Part shown: piece after piece, positions 1 to 10,000 of the stretch
How the letters are laid out: every line of letters begins with the position of its first letter
How positions within the stretch are numbered: position 1 is the stretch's first letter
DNA from: Stomoxys calcitrans
Lineage: Eukaryota > Arthropoda > Insecta > Diptera > Muscidae
NCBI RefSeq assembly: GCF_963082655.1
Contig: NC_081554.1
Location: 94,742,245-94,806,244 of the forward strand
DNA: 64,000 nt
Direction: 5' to 3'
Program-made: the position numbers and the translations under genes
Notes under the pieces: generated by a model
The model's input: the letters and a program-made list of their open reading frames with translations, nothing else
Databases searched by the model: none
Told to the model about the DNA's origin: nothing

Positions 1-561
1 CCGTTTGTGGTTCAGGTTCTACTTCAGATTGTGGTTTCTCTTCTGATTCAGCTTCTGCTACAGGCTCGGGCTCTGGTATTGATTCTGGCTCTGCTGCAAC
101 AGCTGGCTCTGGCTCCGTTTCGGCAACAGCCTCTGGATCGGCTGGTTCTGTCTCCACCGCTGATGCTGGCTCAGGTGCGTTTTCTTCCTCGGGCACCGCA
201 GTTTCTAGTTCGGAAGCAGCTTCTTCTTTCGGCTCCGCAGGTGGAACTTCCTCAACAGCATCTTCGCCCTCTGTTGCAGCTTCTTCTTCTGCTGGCATTT
301 CAGGTACCAGATTTGCTTCGTCACCATCCTCTTCTTCCTGATGCGCATTTAAGGGTCCTGGTTTATTTTCAAATACCTCAACGTTCGGCTCAATTTCATT
401 ATTCAACTGCATATCAGCTTCATGTTTATTTTCATCTGATTCCGTTGGTGGTCGCTTTTCAATTGATGTTGTGTGAATCGCATCATTAGGTGAACTATCT
501 TGAGTCGTTAATTGCAGAACAATAGGTAAAGATGTGGTCTGTATTGTTTGGTTATCGGATC
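1..561 (-). CDS. Internal or terminal exon of an acidic Glu/Ala/Pro-rich host protein (partial)
   Basis: Read on the minus strand, this stretch is open for about 187 codons to the window edge. It codes for a strongly acidic low-complexity protein: an N-terminal part rich in Thr, Ser, Asn and charged residues, then Glu-Glu-Glu, Pro-Glu-Pro-Glu and Ala-Glu repeats. A splice acceptor lies at its right end: a pyrimidine stretch (TTATTTCTTT) followed by AAG (568) and CAG (562), six bases apart and in the same phase, so the exon starts at 561 or 567 with one codon base donated from upstream. No domain is recognisable; the composition suggests a disordered acidic segment. Upstream exons were not found, and the exon runs off the left edge, so the protein cannot be named. 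The Leu/Gln-rich plus-strand reading frame over the same bases is its antisense shadow. Confidence 0.6.
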
Positions 562-734
562 CTGAAGCTTTAAAGAAATAACAGCAAACAATTATTTATT
601 AATAATGACGGCTAAATAAATTTATACTGCCATACTTCAAGGGGTAAGAAATGTAATACAAATCTTTGATAGACAATGTTATTTTATAACTATACATGTA
701 AAATTTACAAAAATTGCAAATTTGCTCAAAAATG

Positions 735-806
735 TTCCAATAAGTGACTGGTGGTAAACTGCTCACAAATCAATGAGTGCTGTCCGATTCAAGTTTAAGA
801 TCAATG
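735..806 (-). repeat. SINE family 1, tail fragment
   Basis: The block containing GGTAAACTGCTCACAAATC and TCAATGAGTGCTG matches the blocks at 1673-1756 and 3175-3345, all in the same orientation. It is the tail of a tRNA-like SINE whose head is seen at 8610-8785. The hAT-like element at 815-1497 inserted at its end. Confidence 0.55.
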
Positions 807-814
807 GTAAGTAT

Positions 815-1497
815 CAGAGATGGTCCGTAATACGATTTTTTAGGTTTCCGACTGTCAAAAAGTTGTAAAAGTCGAAAACGTCGTATACTTGTATAAAACG
901 TAGAAAAAGTCGCAAACGTCATAAACCTTAATAACTCAGTGTAAAAGTTTGATTTTTAACAAATATTATTGTCACTTATTTGTTGTATATAGAAGAGTTT
1001 ATATGTAAAAAAATTTCGCAATAAAAGAAATATTAAGTTTTTTTTTAATTTTTGCATTTACATTTTTCACACAATAAATTGGAAATATACGCAAATTTCA
1101 AGTCAATTTATAAAGTAACGTTTAAGGATTTTTTTGTGAAGCAAAAAATCAATAAATTATTAGTTTTCATCAATTATATTTAAAAATTGCAATTATTTTG
1201 TATCCTTTTGCAAAATTATTTGCTTCTCCCGTTTTAATTTGCTTTTTGAAAGCTGTTGTAAACGACATATGTTAAAAATGCATGACATGAGGAAGTGTCA
1301 AGTGAAATGGTACATGGAGTGTTATACTTATGCCAAAATTTTTAGTTAATCATATCAAAAAATCGACATATTTTCGTTCGAATTTTTTTTCTGTCAGAAA
1401 CCTAGTTTTTTGGCTAGGTTTACGACGTTTTCGACGTATGTAATATACGTCGGAAATGTATGTCATATACGTCACTGTTTCTGACAGGCCATCTCTG
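815..1497. mobile_element. hAT-like non-autonomous DNA transposon (miniature element)
   Basis: The element begins CAGAGATGGTCC and ends with the inverted partner GGCCATCTCTG, giving nine perfect terminal inverted bases and weaker similarity inside. Both sides carry the same 8 bp, GTAAGTAT (807-814 and 1498-1505). Terminal CAGRG-type inverted repeats with 8 bp duplications are the hallmark of hAT transposons. The interior is AT-rich without a transposase. Words such as GTCGAAAACGTCG and GACGTATA recur near both ends in inverted order and may be subterminal transposase-binding repeats. Confidence 0.8.
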
Positions 1498-1672
1498 GTA
1501 AGTATATCTAAGATGTAAAGTACACTATAAGGAATAATATGCCACAATATCATATCAATCATTCCCTTAATCTATGTTCCTGCCGCCGTAATTGTCAGAT
1601 TAGCAACCACCCTTTATTTCTTAAGTTTAGCTAAGTTCTTCGTTGTATTGCATTTTGCATATTTTGGCCATG

Positions 1673-1756
1673 AACATTCCATTAAGGAACAGGGGCAAAC
1701 TTCTCACATATCAATGAGTGCTGCCCGATTCAAGTTTAAGTTTAATTATAAGGGGC
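1673..1756 (-). repeat. SINE family 1, tail fragment
   Basis: This block contains CATTAAGGAACAGGGGCAAAC, CTCACATATCAATGAGTGCTG and ATAAGGGGCCTC, matching the SINE tail at 3175-3345. It stops abruptly at 1757, where the inverted half of a LINE begins. Confidence 0.55.
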
Positions 1757-2652
1757 CTCTGTGGCCCGGCACCCAGAACAGGTGAATTTTGAACTGTTCA
1801 GCAATCTCGTTGAGAGATCTGCGACAGTCGAGGGCGATTTTTGTGTTCAGAAATTCGTTCTCCATGGATTTAATGGCTGCCTGACGGTCTGAGAATATAT
1901 TTTTGCCAATCGTCGTAATGACATTATGTCTTAGCCATTCCACCACTTCCTTAATTGCAAGGATCTCTGCTTGATACACACTGCAGTGGTCGGGTAACCT
2001 CTTCAATATGACCAGTTCTAGATCTTTAGAGTATACCCAAAGCCCACCTGATCTCGTTTAGTTTGGAACCATCCGTATAGAAGTCTATGTAACTTCTATT
2101 ACCATGGATATCGTAGTTCCAGTCGGTTCTATTAGGAATAGTGGTACAGTAATTGTTATCAAAAAGCGGCTCAAGTAGTGTGTAATCCACACTGCCTGGA
2201 ACATCCGATATTGTATCAAGGATAACACAGTGTCCGTAGCCGCCACATGACCAATGAGAAAGCTCCCTTACCTCACGGCAGTGGTCGCTGCAATTTGGGT
2301 AGCCACAATGTCCAGAGCCATAACATGTGGCATTAAATTCGGTGCATCAGATGGTGTCGTCCTCAGTGCGGCTGTGATGCGGTTAAGATGCGATTAGGAT
2401 CCGGTTAAGTATTGAGCAGTAGATAGATTTTTAAAGCGCCGTCTACCAGACCACTACACCATATAACATAATAAGTCTGACAACTGCAATATATACCCAA
2501 TGCATGACTCGCGGTCTAAATCCTCAACTTTTGCCAATGGCTCTCTTGCCCTTTCCAAAATGTTGGATTTGAAGTTCAGTTTCCTGTCCAGCAAAACACC
2601 CAGGTATTTTGCGCTTTCTGTAAATGGAACATTCTCTCCACCCAAGGAGACA
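1757..2652 (-). pseudogene. Non-LTR retrotransposon relic, RT thumb to RNase H, inverted half
   Basis: Read right to left, the minus strand first codes for the end of a Jockey-like reverse transcriptase (GGENVPFTESAKYLGVLLDR, about 2645-2585). A degraded linker follows, then an RNase H domain with FYTDGSKLNEIRW near 2070 and, at 2006-1757, QAEILAIKE, IFSDRQAAIKS and FWVPGHR. These carry the Asp, Glu and Asp positions of an RNase H. Stops and frameshifts make it a pseudogene. The domain is cut at the PGHR motif, and the missing part lies in the opposite orientation at 2653 onward. The two halves form an inverted-5'-part plus 3'-part arrangement typical of twin priming. The same LINE family recurs at 54170-54885. 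Confidence 0.75.
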
Positions 2653-3085
2653 GGGCCACAGAGATATCCCAGGAAATTCTAAAGCAGACGAACTTGCGAG
2701 ACTAGGAACAAACTTACACACTCCAGGGACACTGGAATTTGTGGGTATGCCTCTAGCGACATGTAATCTAAGTTTTTAGGACCAGGTCTGAAGGACAACG
2801 AATGATAGATGGTCACAAAGAGGGGGCTGTGAGCATTTTAAAACTATGTAACCTAATCTGGACTTAAAGAGGCCTACCGCTTTGCTAAAACACAATGACC
2901 AGTCATTGTGTCCGTAATGACAGGTCACTGTCTAATCGGAAAACATGCTGACAGACTGAAGGTTGTGTGTGTGTCCAGCACTAACCGTTAGAAGGAGTTC
3001 CACTGTAGGTTCTCATTTCTTTGAGAACCTATCTGATTTAGCGGATGTTCGCAAGTTCGGACATTCGCAAGTTATTGGCCTTATT
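2653..3085 (+). pseudogene. Non-LTR retrotransposon relic, RNase H end and 3' region
   Basis: This plus-strand segment starts at GGGCCACAGAGATATCCC and continues the RNase H domain cut at 1757: GHRDIPGNSKADELARLGT, then TGHCLIGKHADRL near 2920-2960, the conserved tail region of Jockey-like ORF2 proteins. Beyond it, TTCTCATTTCTTTGAGAAC and GCGGATGTTCGCAAG match the same part of the copy at 54300-54390, marking the 3' end. Several stops are present. Confidence 0.72.
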
Positions 3086-3174
3086 TTACGGCTGGTACTA
3101 TCTTCATTTTTCACAGTTGAATACACATGTTTTTCGTGATTACGTTTTTGAAACACTTCAAAAACCTCTATGAT

Positions 3175-3720
3175 AACCTAATGCTAATTCCACTAAGGAA
3201 GAGGGGCAAACTTCTCACATATCAATGTGTACAGTCTGATTCAAGTTTTTAAGCTGAATGATAAGAGGCCTCCTTTTTATAGCCGAGTCCGAACGGCGTG
3301 CCGTAGTTTGCACCTCTTTGGAAAGAAGTTTTACATGGCATAGTACAAGGTGGTCTCACGCGAACAGCTGAAAACAGCCAGCCAGTTTGACGGTATTAAG
3401 ATGTCAATTATGTGTTTAGATTCATTGCAAGCAACCCCATTTTTTGCACGTTGTCTTTGTTGGTTGTTCGTTTTCTTTCATTTTATCTGAACACGTACAC
3501 ACACGAGCGCAAATTTCTTTGGGTTTGTGTTTCTCATTCTCAAGTATCTTTGGTTGTTTGAGAACAATGTTATTTTTGAAATGGCATCTTGATGACGAGA
3601 TGGCGGATTGCACCATATGGCAAATGTTACCAGCATTAGGAGGGGAAAACTAAACATTTTTACTGATGGTCTCTCCAAGATTAGAACCTAGGCGTTCAGC
3701 GTCATAGGCGGACATGCTAA
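3175..3720 (-). repeat. SINE family 1, near full length, interrupted by a 275 bp insertion
   Basis: The tail (GGGGCAAACTTCTCACATAT, GCCTCCTTTTTATAGCCG, GAACGGCGTGCCG) runs to 3345. The head resumes at 3621 (CAAATGTTACCAGCATTAGG) and ends near 3720 with TTCAGCGTCATAGGCGG. On the minus strand the head contains a degenerate Pol III B-box, three mismatches from GGTTCGAATCC. Bases 3346-3620 are unrelated and are best read as a later insertion. The plus-strand head at 8610-8785 matches. Confidence 0.6.
3346..3620. mobile_element. Unidentified insertion within SINE family 1
   Basis: This stretch separates two parts of a SINE that are contiguous in consensus. It begins CAAGGTGGTCTCACGCG and ends GCACCATATGG; the ends are weakly inverted (AAGGTGGT against CATATGGTG). 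No coding capacity is convincing; open frames on both strands are short and unlike any protein I know. I infer a miniature DNA element. Confidence 0.35.
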
Positions 3721-3869
3721 TTTGATAACATAATACTTTTATTAAAATTGTTTCAAAGAGCAAGTTTTTTGCTTCAAAATCTTTTATCTAAAATAAGTAA
3801 TCACGAAAAAATTCTGCGAAAAACGAAAATAGAACCAGCTGTTAAAGTGCAAGAAAAGGACTAAAAACA

Positions 3870-4185
3870 TGTCACTCATAAAAAAAATCTGCTGAAAATA
3901 GCAAACACTGTCTGCCGACTGTTAGTAGTTAATTTTGATCCTTTTACATTAGTAGTTCTGCAATTTCAGAACAGCAGACTTACTGCTGAAAAGTCTGTAG
4001 TTTGCTGATAATAATTGCTGTTTAACAATAACGGGGATGTTAGAAGGAAAAATAAAATATAAATGTAAATGTGTGTCTCATTGGATGTTTATAATCACCA
4101 CTGAATGTATAATTTCCATAAACTTTTTTCTTTAAATTTAGAAACAAAAGGCCATGCCAGTCATGTACAAATTATTAGAGCAATA
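3870..4185 (+). mobile_element. CAGCAGA-rich miniature element, left part
   Basis: CACTCATAAAAAAAATCTGC, AGCAAACACTGTCTGC and CTGCAATTTCAGAACAGCAG, followed by ATAATCACCACTGAATG, match in order the reverse complement of 15975-15590. The element is cut at 4187 by a subfamily A repeat. Its other end reappears at 6377-6548. Confidence 0.55.
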
Positions 4186-4187
4186 AC

Positions 4188-5860
4188 AAACAAGTAAAAG
4201 TGCGTTAAGTTCGGCCAGGCCGAACTTTGGATACCCACCACCTCGTGTATATATGTAAACCATTTTTCGTCCAAATCCGGTGAAGAATGCATACCTTATG
4301 CCCCATAGCAGCTATATCGAAATATGTTCTGATTCGGACCAAATACTAAAAAGTACAAGTCATTGTTCAATTGTGTATAACAAAATATTGGTCTATTTAG
4401 TAGCTATATCTAAAACTAAACCGATCTGAACCATAAACGACACGGATGTCGAAAAGCCTAACATAAGTCAATGTGTCAAATTATGTTTATGGGGCCAAGA
4501 CGTTAAATTGAGATACTGGTCTATATGGCAGCAATGTCCAAATCTGGACCGAATTGAGCCAAGTTGCAGAACTCACTGACACAACTCACTGTCCCAAATA
4601 TGGGGCAATAAATACGCCTTTTATGGCCCTAAAGACTCACATTTAGAGATCAGTTTATATGGCAGCTATATCCAAATCTGGACCGATCTGAGCCAAATTG
4701 AAGAAGAAGGGTATAACACAACTCACTGTCCGACATCGGACAATAAATGCGCCTTTTATGGGCTCAAAACCTTAAAACGAGAGATCGGTCTATATGGCAG
4801 CTATATGCAAATCTTGATCGATCTAGACCAAATTGCCGAAGTACGTCGAGGAGTTTAACTTAACTCACTGTCCCAAATTTCGGAGGCTTCGGACAATAAA
4901 TGCGCCTTTTATGGGCCCAAAACCATAAATCGAGAGATCGTTCTATATGGCAGCTATATTCAAATCTGAACCGATCTGGGCCAAATTGAAGAAGGATGTC
5001 GAAGGGCCTAATACAACTCACTGTCCCAAAATTCGGCGACATCGGACAATACTTGCGCCTTTTATGGGCCCAAAACCTTAAATTGAGAGATCGGTCCTTA
5101 AGGCAGCTATATCCAAATCTGGACCGGTCTGTGCCATATTGCAGAAGTATGTGGAAGGGCTTAACTTAACACACTATCCCAAATTTCGGCGGCACCGGAC
5201 AATAAATGCGCTTTTAAAGGGCCCAAAACCTTAAATCGAGAGATCGGTCTATATGGCAGTTATATCCAAATCTGAACCGATCTGTGCTAAATTGTAGAAG
5301 AATGTTGAAGGGCCTTACACAAGCCACTGTCCCAAATTTCGTCGACATCGGACAATAAATGCGCCTTTTATGGGCCCAAAACCTTAAATCGAGACATCGG
5401 TCTATATGGCAGCTATATACAAATCTGGACCGATCTGAGCCAAATTAAAGAAGGTTGTAGAGTGGCTAAACACAACTCCCTGTCCGAATTTCAGAAAAAT
5501 CGGATAATAATTGTGGCTTTTATGGGCCTAAGACCCTAAATCGGCCAATGGTCTATATGGGAGCTATATCAAGATATAGTCCGATACAGACCATCTTCGA
5601 ACTTAACTTCGAACTTAACCTGCTTATGAACAAAAAAAAAAAACAAAGAATCTGTGCAAAGTTCCGGCTCAATATTTCTATTTTTAAAGACTGTAGCGTG
5701 ATTTCGACAGACAGACGGACGGACATGACTAGATCGTCTTAGATTTTTACGCTGATCAAGAATATATATACTTTTAGGGTCGGAAATGGATATTTCGATG
5801 TGTTGCAAACGGAATGACAAAATTAATATGCCCCCATCCTTCGGTGGTTGGTATAAAAAA
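4188..5860 (+). mobile_element. Subfamily A tandem-unit element, full length
   Basis: It starts AACAAGTAAAAG, then a near-perfect palindrome around GTTCGGCCAGGCCGAAC, then ATACCCACCACC. It ends with GACAGACGGACGGACATGAC, GATCAAGAATATATATAC, a GGGTCGGAAATGG block and GGTGGTTGGTATAAAAAA. The interior repeats the GATCGGTCTATATGGCAGC unit several times with the A-type CACTGTCCCAAATTTCGG segment. It lies inside the CAGCAGA element at 3870-6548. No transposase or helicase is encoded. Confidence 0.8.
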
Positions 5861-5899
5861 TGTATAAGTGTATAAGTTAACAGGCAAGCATAACCATAT

Positions 5900-6376
5900 A
5901 AAAGCTGCCTAGATTGGCTGGGCCGAATCTTGGGAACCCACCACCATGGATTCTGCTATAAATTTTTACAAACCAACTATAGTTGAGGGGCATAATTTTG
6001 TTCTACAAACCAGCAAAAATTAAAGCTTCTAGGAACGAAACAAGAATATTCGAGGAATAGAACACCGCATGCAAAATTCCAGCCAAACCGGACAAACATT
6101 GCTGCTTGTAAGGACTCAATAAGTCAAATCGCGAGATCGGTTTATATAAGAGCTATATCCAAATCTGAACCGGTATGGCCCTTACGATCTACATCAATAA
6201 TAAGCAAAATTTCAAGCGACTAGCTTTACGCGTTCGACCGCTATCGTGAATTCGGCAGACGGACGGACAGAATGTCGAGTTGACCAAGAATATATATAAT
6301 TAGATCAATAATTCGAGGTGTTCTAGCGGAATGACTAGATTAGTATTTCCCCATCCTATTGTGGTGAGTATAAAAA
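5900..6376 (+). mobile_element. Subfamily C element
   Basis: It begins with a diverged terminus (GGCTGGGCCGAATCTTGGGAACCCACCACC) read in two parts: GGCTGGGCCGAATC and AACCCACCACCATGG. It continues with TTTTTACAAACC and a single GATCGGTTTATAT unit, and ends with CGGACGGACAGAATG, ACCAAGAATATATATAA and GTGGTGAGTATAAAAA. A second copy lies at 41838-42210. It is a short diverged relative of subfamilies A and B. Confidence 0.65.
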
Positions 6377-6548
6377 TAGCTTACATTTTTTTAGCAGATT
6401 TTTGTACTAAAAACAGCAGATTTTGTTGGCTGATTAAGCTGACAGAATTGTTTACTAATACAGCAGCCCTATGTTTGTTGCTTTCCCATTTTCAGCAGAC
6501 AAAATCTGCAGTTTTAGCAGATATTTTTGTTATTTTGAATAACAAATA
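6377..6548 (+). mobile_element. CAGCAGA-rich miniature element, right part
   Basis: AACAGCAGATTTTG, TTTCCCATTTTCAGCAGAC and GAATAACAAATAAG match the reverse complement of 15262-15450. It is the far end of the element that begins at 3870. Confidence 0.5.
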
Positions 6549-7084
6549 AGATTAAGTGCAGTATGAATGCGCTGCGGAATGTTATTGTATGAGAATGAGC
6601 CAAAGTACCCATAGATACCCATTAGTGCAACTTGCAACTCGTTTTTTGACCGACTGAGAGCAAAGCTCAAGACAAAAGGTAGTCATATGGAGCAGATGCA
6701 ATTGAATTCAATAGGAAATATTTTCAGACAAAAAAATTTTGTCGTATCAAGCGTATTTATGATATCTGTGCGGACTTTATTCGCATTCAAATTATTGCGA
6801 AATCCGACGGAATCTATTCTTCGCCAGACGAAAGTCAAACAACAACACACAACAAAGACAACAACATTAGTAGTAAAGTGTCTTTATTTCATTATACAAA
6901 TTAAACCAAATTTGAAGTTTCGTATGCATTTACAAATTAAACCAAATTTGAAGTTTCGAAAAAAAATGTACGGCTATAGCAGTATGTCATCAGCAGGTAT
7001 TAATAATGCATATGCTTTTTCGAAATACATATTAAAGAGAACAATGCGATTATTACAAGATTTTGTTTAACTAAACTCTTTTAT
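6549..7084. other. No gene recognised; short tandem duplication
   Basis: The 36 bp unit ACAAATTAAACCAAATTTG plus AAGTTTCG is duplicated at 6897-6960. The open frame at 6687-7070 crosses this duplication, matches no family I know and has no splice or codon signature that would support it as a gene. Confidence 0.4.
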
Positions 7085-7515
7085 AATTGTCGATATTGAA
7101 GAGCCGTTTTAATATCACCAATAAGATTTTTCAGCCCAATACTTCTCTTCCTTTCAGAATATTAATAATTTCGACCTCGCACAATAAACGTTTTCCAAAG
7201 AAGCGCAATCTGTTATCTGTCAGTATAGGACAGATTCCCAGAAAGTGCTGAATAGTTTCTTTCTCCTCCGGGTTACATAACGTACATTTGAGATTTTCTA
7301 CTTAGCCATACTTATTGCCATTGAGATAAATCGAATCACACCGTGCTATAAATATCCATGCTACTTCTCCAGTATTATACTGTCCATTAAAGTAAAAGCC
7401 ATTGATAGGTAATACTCATATGCAAGTTGTTGCAAAAATGCATTCACTGTAGCCTCCACATCGAAAGAACGTGATGAGTTGTCTCTCCAAAGAGCTAGGC
7501 TTTCCCTTTCCATTA
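7085..7515 (-). pseudogene. Non-LTR retrotransposon ORF2 C-terminal relic
   Basis: The minus strand, with one or two stops and frameshifts, reads VENLKCTLCNPEEKETIQHF followed by LGICPILTDNRLRFFGKR. This Cys-X2-Cys, His, Cys pattern is the zinc-finger-like tail found at the C terminus of many LINE ORF2 proteins. Upstream, NTGEVAWIFIARCDSIYLNG belongs to the same tail region. No RT core remains, so this is a 5'-truncated remnant. Confidence 0.6.
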
Positions 7516-7833
7516 CAATAAAGCTCAACTAGAAAGATTAATAATCATTTTTCACTAAAACTTAGTGGTTTTTTAATATAGACAAATGACTCACAAGATT
7601 GTAAGTAATGGTATAAAATATATCTAATCAACATGAAGAAATTTGAACCCAGTCAATCATTATTTCTTATGAACGTAGATTTCCCGGGAAAGTTGATACC
7701 TGTCAACACCTGTAAATTATCTTTACTATCTGTGAGTAAAATATGGGAATGGTTGTTGTTTATTCTATTTGGTGATATCAGCCAATGCTGTTGAATTTTG
7801 ATTGAAAGCCATGCCAAACTGTTGAACTATATA

Positions 7834-8068
7834 TTGGGTTGCCCAAAAAGTAACTGCGGATTTTTTTAAAGAAATGCATTTTTAATAAAACTTAGAATGA
7901 ACTTTAATCAAATATACTTTTTTACACGTTTTTTCTAAAGCAAGCTAAAAGTAAGAGCTGATAACTGACAGAAGAAAGAATGCAATTACAGAGTCACAAG
8001 CTGTGAAAAAATTTGTCAACACCGACTATATGAATGAATAATCCGCAATTACTTTTTGGGCTACCCAA
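7834..8068. mobile_element. Mariner-type miniature element
   Basis: The termini are TTGGGTTGCCCAAAAAGTAA and the inverted TTACTTTTTGGGCTACCCAA, a 28 bp inverted repeat with two mismatches that includes CTGCGGAT/ATCCGCAA. The element is flanked by TA on both sides. These ends match the mellifera-like mariner lineage. The 235 bp interior has no transposase. An inverted copy lies at 39255-39479. Confidence 0.85.
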
Positions 8069-8132
8069 TATTAATATACATTTTTGGCAATGTTTTGCGT
8101 AGATTTTTGTTTAAAAGTAGGAAAACGGTCTT

Positions 8133-8172
8133 AGATAACAGCAGACAATATATCGAATGTCTGCTGTTATCT
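8133..8172. repeat. Perfect 15 bp hairpin with CAGCAGA core
   Basis: AGATAACAGCAGACA and TGTCTGCTGTTATCT are perfect inverted copies separated by ten bases. The core word is shared with the CAGCAGA-rich elements at 3870-6548 and 15262-15975. Confidence 0.7.
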
Positions 8173-8609
8173 GCAATGACAGTGTAAGTTAAAAAAAATC
8201 TTTTTATGAGTCTTATTCTTATAAATTTGTTAATCCTTTCTCTTTAAGGTTTGTATTTAAATGCTGCACAATTCAAATTGAATGAACGCTTGATTGCTGT
8301 GACAGCTAGTCATTTGGCGCTCAAGAGCGGCATGGCGTGAAATAACACACAGAAAGAATACAAATTTCGGTTTTATTAAGATATTTGTTTTATTAATAAA
8401 CGATTTGCAATATGGATTTATGAGAACCTGAAAAATTCAATTAAAGCGGTTATCAACTCAATACACCAATTCATTTGAAAATCTTTTGTTTCTGCAAAAA
8501 AATATTTTACTGACTTAATTAATCCCTCATATAATTTCTACAATGTTCTCCATTTTTGGGTGCATTTCGTAAATATATATAAATGCAATTGGTCCATTCG
8601 TATTTGCAC
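8173..8609. repeat. AT-rich sequence with a dispersed repeat
   Basis: No gene is visible. Bases 8400-8480 (GGATTTATGAGAAC, then AATTAAAGCGGTTATCAACTC) recur at 40960-41045, and weakly at 49545-49600, so part of this stretch is a dispersed repeat. Confidence 0.45.
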
Positions 8610-8785
8610 ATGCTGTATCTGCATCTGGTTAGTAGGTCCGTTTATGACCCTGAACGCCTGGGTTTGAATGCTGGCGAGACCATCAGAAAAAATTTTCAGC
8701 GGTGGTTTTCCCTTCCCAATGCTGGTAATATTTGGGAGGTACTATGCGATATAAAACTTCTCTCGAAAGAGGTGTCGCACACATA
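8610..8785 (+). repeat. SINE family 1, tRNA-like head
   Basis: CCTGAACGCCTGGGTTTGAA, GGCGAGACCATCAGAAAAA, TTTTCAGCGGTGGTTTTCCC and ATAAAACTTCTCTCGAAAG are the reverse complement of the head at 3621-3720 plus its continuation. GGTTTGAATGC is a degenerate B-box. The tail is missing. Confidence 0.55.
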
Positions 8786-8878
8786 CAGTCACATTTTCAT
8801 TTTGGCCGTGGGTCATGTTGTTCCGCAATACAGTTTTCGGCAAGTGCTGTTTTTTTTGGTTAGTACTTTGGCTCTTAT

Positions 8879-9535
8879 TATACCCTCCACCATAGGATGG
8901 AGGTGTAGTAATTTCGTCATTCTGTTTGTAACCCCTCGAAATATCCATCTAAGACTCCATAAAGTATATATGTATATTCTTGATCGTCATGACATTCTAA
9001 GTCGATTTAGCCTTGTCTGTCCGTCTGTCTGACGAAAGCACGCTAACTTTCGAAGGAGTAAAGCTAGCCGCTTGAAATTTTGCAAGAATACTTCATATTA
9101 GTGTATTTCAGTTGAGATTGTAAATGGGCCATATCGGTCCATGTTTTGATATAGCTGTCGTATAAACCGATTTTGGGTCTTGACTTCTTGAGCCTCTAGA
9201 GGGTGCAATTCTCGTCCGATTTGACTGAAATTTTGCACGCCGTGTTCTGGTATTACTTCCAACAACTGTGCCAAGTATGTTTAAATCGGTTCATAACCTG
9301 ATATTGCTGCCATATAAACCGATCTGGGGTCTTGACTTCTTCAGCTTTTAGAGGGCGCAATTCTTATCCGATTTGGCTGTAAATTTGCATGAGGTGTTCT
9401 GTTATGTCTTTCAAAAACTGTGCTTAATATGGCACAAATCGGTACATAACCTGATATACGTGCCATATAAACCGATCTTGGGTCTTTACTTCTTGAACCT
9501 CTAGAGGGCACAATTCTCGTCCAATTTGACTGTTT
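8879..9535 (-). mobile_element. Subfamily B element, 5'-truncated
   Basis: It opens with TACCCTCCACCATAGGATGG, the B-type arm, then TTCTTGATCGTC and TGTCCGTCTGTCTG, followed by two or three tandem units containing the reverse complement of GATCGGTTTATATGGCAGC and CTCTAGAGG. The palindromic end is absent, so the copy is truncated near 9535. Confidence 0.7.
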
Positions 9536-10000
9536 TCAAGAATTGTGTATGGATGTGTGTGATATGCACATGCATGTATACGCATGTACGCTTGTATATG
9601 TCACTTATATCCCCAAAAACGCAGTGTAATCGGACAGGATTTATTTTTGGATTAAGTTAAATCCAGATCATACAAATTTCAATCTAAACATGCTATTATG
9701 GTTCTGCTTTATTTTTAGACATCGGAAACATGCAAGTGCATATATTTTTTGGAGCATCGGTAAAAAATTTTTGAAAGCACTGAAATTTGTATGTGCGAAA
9801 AAGTGCATATTTCATGCAGCTGAATATTTTGCAATTTCCTGCATATTTTGCATATTTTTTGACATCAAAAACGGCAGATATCGAGTATGGGTGAACTGAT
9901 TTGACAGAATTTTTGCTTGCACCATTAAAGAAACCCAAAAACACGAATCTGTTAAATAAATTTCCGATCAAGCTATTGAAAGAACGGCGCACCCCAAACT
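9536..10000. other. No gene recognised
   Basis: The stretch contains alternating purine-pyrimidine words (TGCACATGCATGTATACGC near 9567) and several GCATATTTTGCATATTT words near 9840. Open frames on the two strands overlap each other and match nothing known. Confidence 0.3.

Noticed and set aside
7..489. 160-codon Leu/Gln-rich plus-strand reading frame
   Set aside because: It is the antisense of an acidic Glu/Pro/Ala coding exon; the minus strand is open throughout and has a splice acceptor.
3422..3678. Frames of 64-69 codons on both strands
   Set aside because: They lie in an insertion between two SINE halves, overlap each other antisense, and match nothing.
6687..7070. 127-codon plus-strand frame
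   Set aside because: Crosses a 36 bp tandem duplication, AT-rich, no known domain; treated as chance.
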